This document shows positions 61,178-64,000 of a DNA stretch of 64,000 nucleotides, piece by piece. A program made the translations under genes and the position numbers. The notes beneath the pieces were generated by a model. The model was not told where the DNA came from. It searched no databases and saw only the letters and a list, made by a program, of their open reading frames with translations. The stretch's first letter is position 1. Every line of letters starts with the position of its first letter. The stretch is taken from the NCBI GenBank assembly GCA_018873245.2, contig JAEMBT020000004.1, positions 620,001 to 684,000 of the forward strand, given 5' to 3'. The stretch comes from Archegozetes longisetosus (lineage: Eukaryota > Arthropoda > Arachnida > Sarcoptiformes > Trhypochthoniidae).

Positions 61178-61872
61178 ATGGCTCTCAAAGTGATTTTAAC
61201 ATTAATTTATATCTCGTTCGACTTTATTTTAGTAAGTTGTGAAACAAACAAATTTGTTTTCGACTCTATGCAAACAGGAAAAATAGCACCTCTTTTACCA
61301 GAAGAATATGTGACGAATTTTATACAACATAAATGGGATCATGATGGCTTTGGAGTCAGCCATATAAGTGTTGGTAATATCTGGTCATCATTTAGCAGAA
61401 AAATTGTTAGAGTCGATTCTGTACAGCACGACTGGAAATCTAATAATGCGACTCTTCGTGGGCCGAGAACTGGATCAATACAGATATCAATATTTGATTT
61501 TACAAGAAATGATGGTTTGGTCAATAATATAATGTACAACAAGGAGAACATGAAACGAAAGCCTGTTTGCGGTAACTATACTTTGAGTCCTGATAGCGCT
61601 GTTATGCAAGTCTTTCCCGAAAATTTTTACGTCTTTCTAACGCTATATTTACGGGTCAAGAGTTGACTGATTATGGATTATGTGATAAATGGATGGTTTT
61701 TTATGGTAAAGTTCCAGTCACTTTCTATTTCGATAGTAATGGAAAGTGGGTTAGAGTTGATTTTGTTGGACCACCGACTAAGGCTTCTGTTGTGACAACA
61801 TTTTTTAATATGGATTCTGAACAGAAACTCGAAAATGAAGTATTTGAAGGTTTTAATGAATGCAATGCTTGA
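61178..61872 (+). CDS. Secreted protein with one frame break
   Basis: An ATG at 61178 opens a signal peptide MALKVILTLIYISFDFILVS. The first frame runs to about 61645 (VCGNYTLSPDSAVMQVFPEN) and the second picks up one base out of register: NAIFTGQELTDYGLCDKWMV, FYGKVPVTFYFDSNGKWVRV, DFVGPPTKASVVTTFFNMDS, ending in a Cys (GFNECNA). Both halves are free of other damage, so this is a one-base indel or assembly error, or a very young pseudogene. I saw no donor/acceptor pair for an intron. The build (basic N-domain, Cys, then an Asp-Gly hairpin, paired F, terminal Cys) resembles the ependymin-related (EPDR, LolA-like) fold, a tentative assignment. Confidence 0.55.
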
Positions 61873-62052
61873 AAATGAAACATAACACTTTGATCCAACT
61901 TGATTTTTGAAATAAGATGATACTAGAGAATAATAAAAGTTATTGAAAATAGGGTATTATTCAATGCATTTTCAAATAGTTTTTTATTATTATTAAGACT
62001 ATCCGTTGATTGGCTCCAAATATACGGTTGCGTAAAATTAGCTATCAATTTT

Positions 62053-62373
62053 TCAAGTAACCATTTTAGGATCATTAATATTTAGTTCAATTTGTTCATC
62101 AGCTACGTTGGCCAAAATCAAAACTATTTGATTATCAGGTCTAACAAAAACAGTCACATTAAATTTATTCAATTTTGACTGCAATCGAACTCTAGTTCCT
62201 ACAGATTTGGCATTAAAAATTTACTCAGGTCTCCGAACATAAAATATCGGTTCTTTTTGGTGTCATTAGGCACTAGAATTTATATGAATAGGACTACTGA
62301 GTTTATTGCCATCGACCCAACTCGGACCTCCTTTCATGTTAGGATTCATACTCTAGTCGATCCAACTTTTGAC
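62053..62373 (-). pseudogene. GH30 glucosylceramidase C-terminal fragment
   Basis: One minus-strand frame with in-frame stops reads SWID, stop, SMNPNMKGGPSWVDGNKLSS, PIHINSSA, two stops, EPIFYV, stop, then VGTRVRLQSKLNKFNVTVFV and DNQIVLILANVADEQIELNI NDP. This follows the end of lysosomal glucocerebrosidase: the WxDxxLNPxGGPxWV segment, SPI, PMFYHLGHF, and the beta-sandwich VVVVLNRS...IKDP. The catalytic barrel is missing, so it is a 3' gene remnant. A parent copy should exist elsewhere in the genome. Confidence 0.8.
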
Positions 62374-62848
62374 TTAGTGGCTCAAACAATAAATTTTAAA
62401 ATTAGATAACAGATTTCATATTAGCGCTCACAGAGTGATTTTAAATTATTTATACATACAATTTGATCTCTGCTTTCAAAGTGATTGTTTGATAATTTTA
62501 TAAATGAATGTAAAGTGTGGTAAGTAGAGTCGTAAGAAAAAGGCTTCAGTACAGTACCGATTATTCCTTCATAAAATCTTTGTAATAATATAAAGCTTAC
62601 TCAGCATATTTTACAGTTAAATATGTTTATATAAATATGTTGTTAGTGAATTAAGTAACCAATTTATACGAAATTTTCTTTTTGTTCAAATTGAAGTCTG
62701 ATTTAAGCGACATTCAGACCATATACTTCCTGGACTTAAAATTCCGAAAAAGAATCTCAAAGAGTTTAGCAGATATCGCAATTTTTAAGGAGAAAAATAA
62801 GTTTAGTTTGGGCATAAAGTAAAAATGGCTGTTAGGGAGACATGAACT

Positions 62849-63162
62849 CAAAATTACGCCCTTTTACAAGATAACGCGCCCAGCAAAGCTAAATGAATCG
62901 CCGGCTTTTGTACAGCTTATTCAGTAGAAATTTTTCTCATTCGTCACATTTTCCCGATTTGTTCCCTTTTGATTTAAACTTTTCCGAAACTAAAAAATTA
63001 TTTAGTGGGCGGAAGACCTCAATCAGATCCTCAATTGAAGCGTAGAGTCAAATTTTTCTAAATCATATCACAGAAAACGACTGAAAATCAATGTTCGAAG
63101 CGTTGGTCATAAAATGGGGAAAATGCTTCAATGAAGATGGAATTTATTTTGAATAAATTAAT
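62849..63162 (+). pseudogene. Mariner transposase C-terminal remnant
   Basis: The frame reads NYALLQDNAPSKAK, stop, IAGFCTAYSVEIF and, after stops, QSDPQLKRRVKFF, stop, QCSKRWS and MKMEFILN. LQDNAPSxAK holds the second catalytic Asp of mariner-type transposases and the RW ... G ... F end is their usual C-terminus. At least four stops and probable indels. Ends and target duplication not identified. Confidence 0.65.
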
Positions 63163-63529
63163 GTAAATTTTAAAGTTTTAAGTTTTATTTTATGATGAGA
63201 ATAAAAGTTAGTCCAAAAAATTTTGGCTCAATCCTTAAATTTTGAGCTAGTTTCATGTAATGGATCTGAAAAAAGTTTAAATCAGTATCAAATTGAATTA
63301 AGGTAATTAGCAAATGATTGTGACCATCACATGAAATCCATCCACAATATTAAACTTTAATCGAAACAATCAAATAAATTAATAGCATATGCATTGATCC
63401 TCACACTTTCTATTAATGTATATATACATAAAGAACAGAATTTAGTGTTTAGAGAATATGAGATAAAAGCAATTTTATTTGTTAAGAAATAAGTCAAATT
63501 AGTTGAAACTAACTAAGATATTGTTTTTG
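63163..63529. other. Short spacer, nothing recognised
   Basis: AT-rich; contains a weak tatatata stretch about 110 nt before the next ATG. Confidence 0.5.
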
Positions 63530-63923
63530 ATGACTCTCATAATCTGTCTATCAATGGTATTATCAATTCCTTCGAACTATTTCAAATCGGAACCATCAGA
63601 AGAAGTGGGTAAATGTTTTGTTACACATGAACATGAATTCACAAACCTCATCGTTTTACAAAAACGCTGATGATGTTATCAAGAATTATGGCGATTTGTT
63701 GGACAAAAATCCTGAACAATTGCCGGATTCTGCCAAAAAGATTTTATGTTGTTTTCTATATCCTTCCGAGTCATGTGTTATTCAAGTAGTCAGTCTTACA
63801 ACCGGTTTTAAAGTATTAGTTGAAACATTTATGGCGGAATCCGAGAAAGAGGTTGGTGGAGAACCGAAAGTTTCAATTGAAAAGTTATGTACTAAGTTTC
63901 AGAGAAATTTGACATCCTGCTAA
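63530..63923 (+). CDS. Small secreted Cys protein, structure unclear
   Basis: An ATG at 63530 gives a signal peptide MTLIICLSMVLSIPSNYFKS and then EPSEE. The body lies in another frame: NYGDLLDKNPEQLPDSAKKI, LCCFLYPSESCVIQVVSLTT, ending LCTKFQRNLTSC at 63923. The two can be joined in phase 0 by an intron with donor GTGGGT (63605) and acceptor ATCAAG (to 63682), 78 nt, but the skipped part (SFYKNADDVIKN) itself looks coding, so a one-base frame error near 63610 is an alternative. About six cysteines suggest disulfide bonds. Family not recognised; downstream exons may lie beyond the window. Confidence 0.5.
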
Positions 63924-64000
63924 TAAGCTTTTCGATTTTAACGGAAGTAACTTTAATTCAAATAATTAACGTTTTTAAATTCGATTATTTTGAGCAATGC

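Noticed and set aside
1-64000. CRISPR arrays, operons, Shine-Dalgarno sites, tRNA or rRNA genes
   Set aside because: The sequence is eukaryotic nuclear DNA, and no RNA gene box or fold was recognised by eye.

Overview
The window is nuclear DNA of an animal and reads as an arthropod, most likely an acariform mite. It is strongly AT-rich, genes are split by standard GT-AG introns that are often only 50-70 nt long, and the standard code is used. Slit has the seven-EGF arrangement of arthropods. Degenerate relatives of a RING E3 family and of an extracellular LRR family, both of which I associate with oribatid mite genomes, are scattered between the genes. The placement as a mite is inference.

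Layout. 3.4-18.4 kb (+) holds the 3' sixteen exons of slit, from the second LRR domain to the C-terminal cystine knot, with a 7.3 kb intron. 20.9-23.1 kb (+) holds a dead RING fragment, an unrecognised ORF and the last two exons of an unrecognised gene. 24.1-26.0 kb (+) is a nine-finger C2H2 protein with a duplicated N-terminal zinc domain. 26.4-28.2 kb (+) is a lysosomal beta-hexosaminidase. 28.8-29.2 kb (+) is a small secreted protein behind a good TATA box. 29.4-30.8 kb (-) is a delta-9 acyl-CoA desaturase in six exons. 31.7-34.7 kb has a small Cys-containing gene (-) and two decayed LRR genes (+) around one TATA box.

35.9-42.9 kb is dominated by mobile elements: a 210 bp TA-flanked MITE, a roughly 0.9 kb palindrome whose right arm is split by a 1.39 kb Tc1/mariner copy, a hAT remnant and a second MITE lying inside an intron. 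A small - strand gene of unknown function is at 37.2-37.6 kb. 44.4-46.5 kb (+) is a complete GMC oxidoreductase in six exons whose two catalytic positions are substituted.

48.5-58.6 kb carries four consecutive - strand membrane-protein genes. Three of them share a CX4C motif at the start of the first of two adjacent membrane helices and have long polar tails. They look like a local, divergent family that I cannot name. 59.4-59.9 kb is a hAT element with an 8 bp target duplication. 61.2-63.9 kb has two small secreted-protein genes with apparent reading-frame problems, separated by a dead glucosylceramidase fragment and a mariner remnant.

The genes do not form one pathway. Slit is an axon-guidance ligand; hexosaminidase, desaturase and the GMC enzyme are metabolic or secretory. 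All exon joins were made by eye from splice sites and phase; no alignment or search was run.
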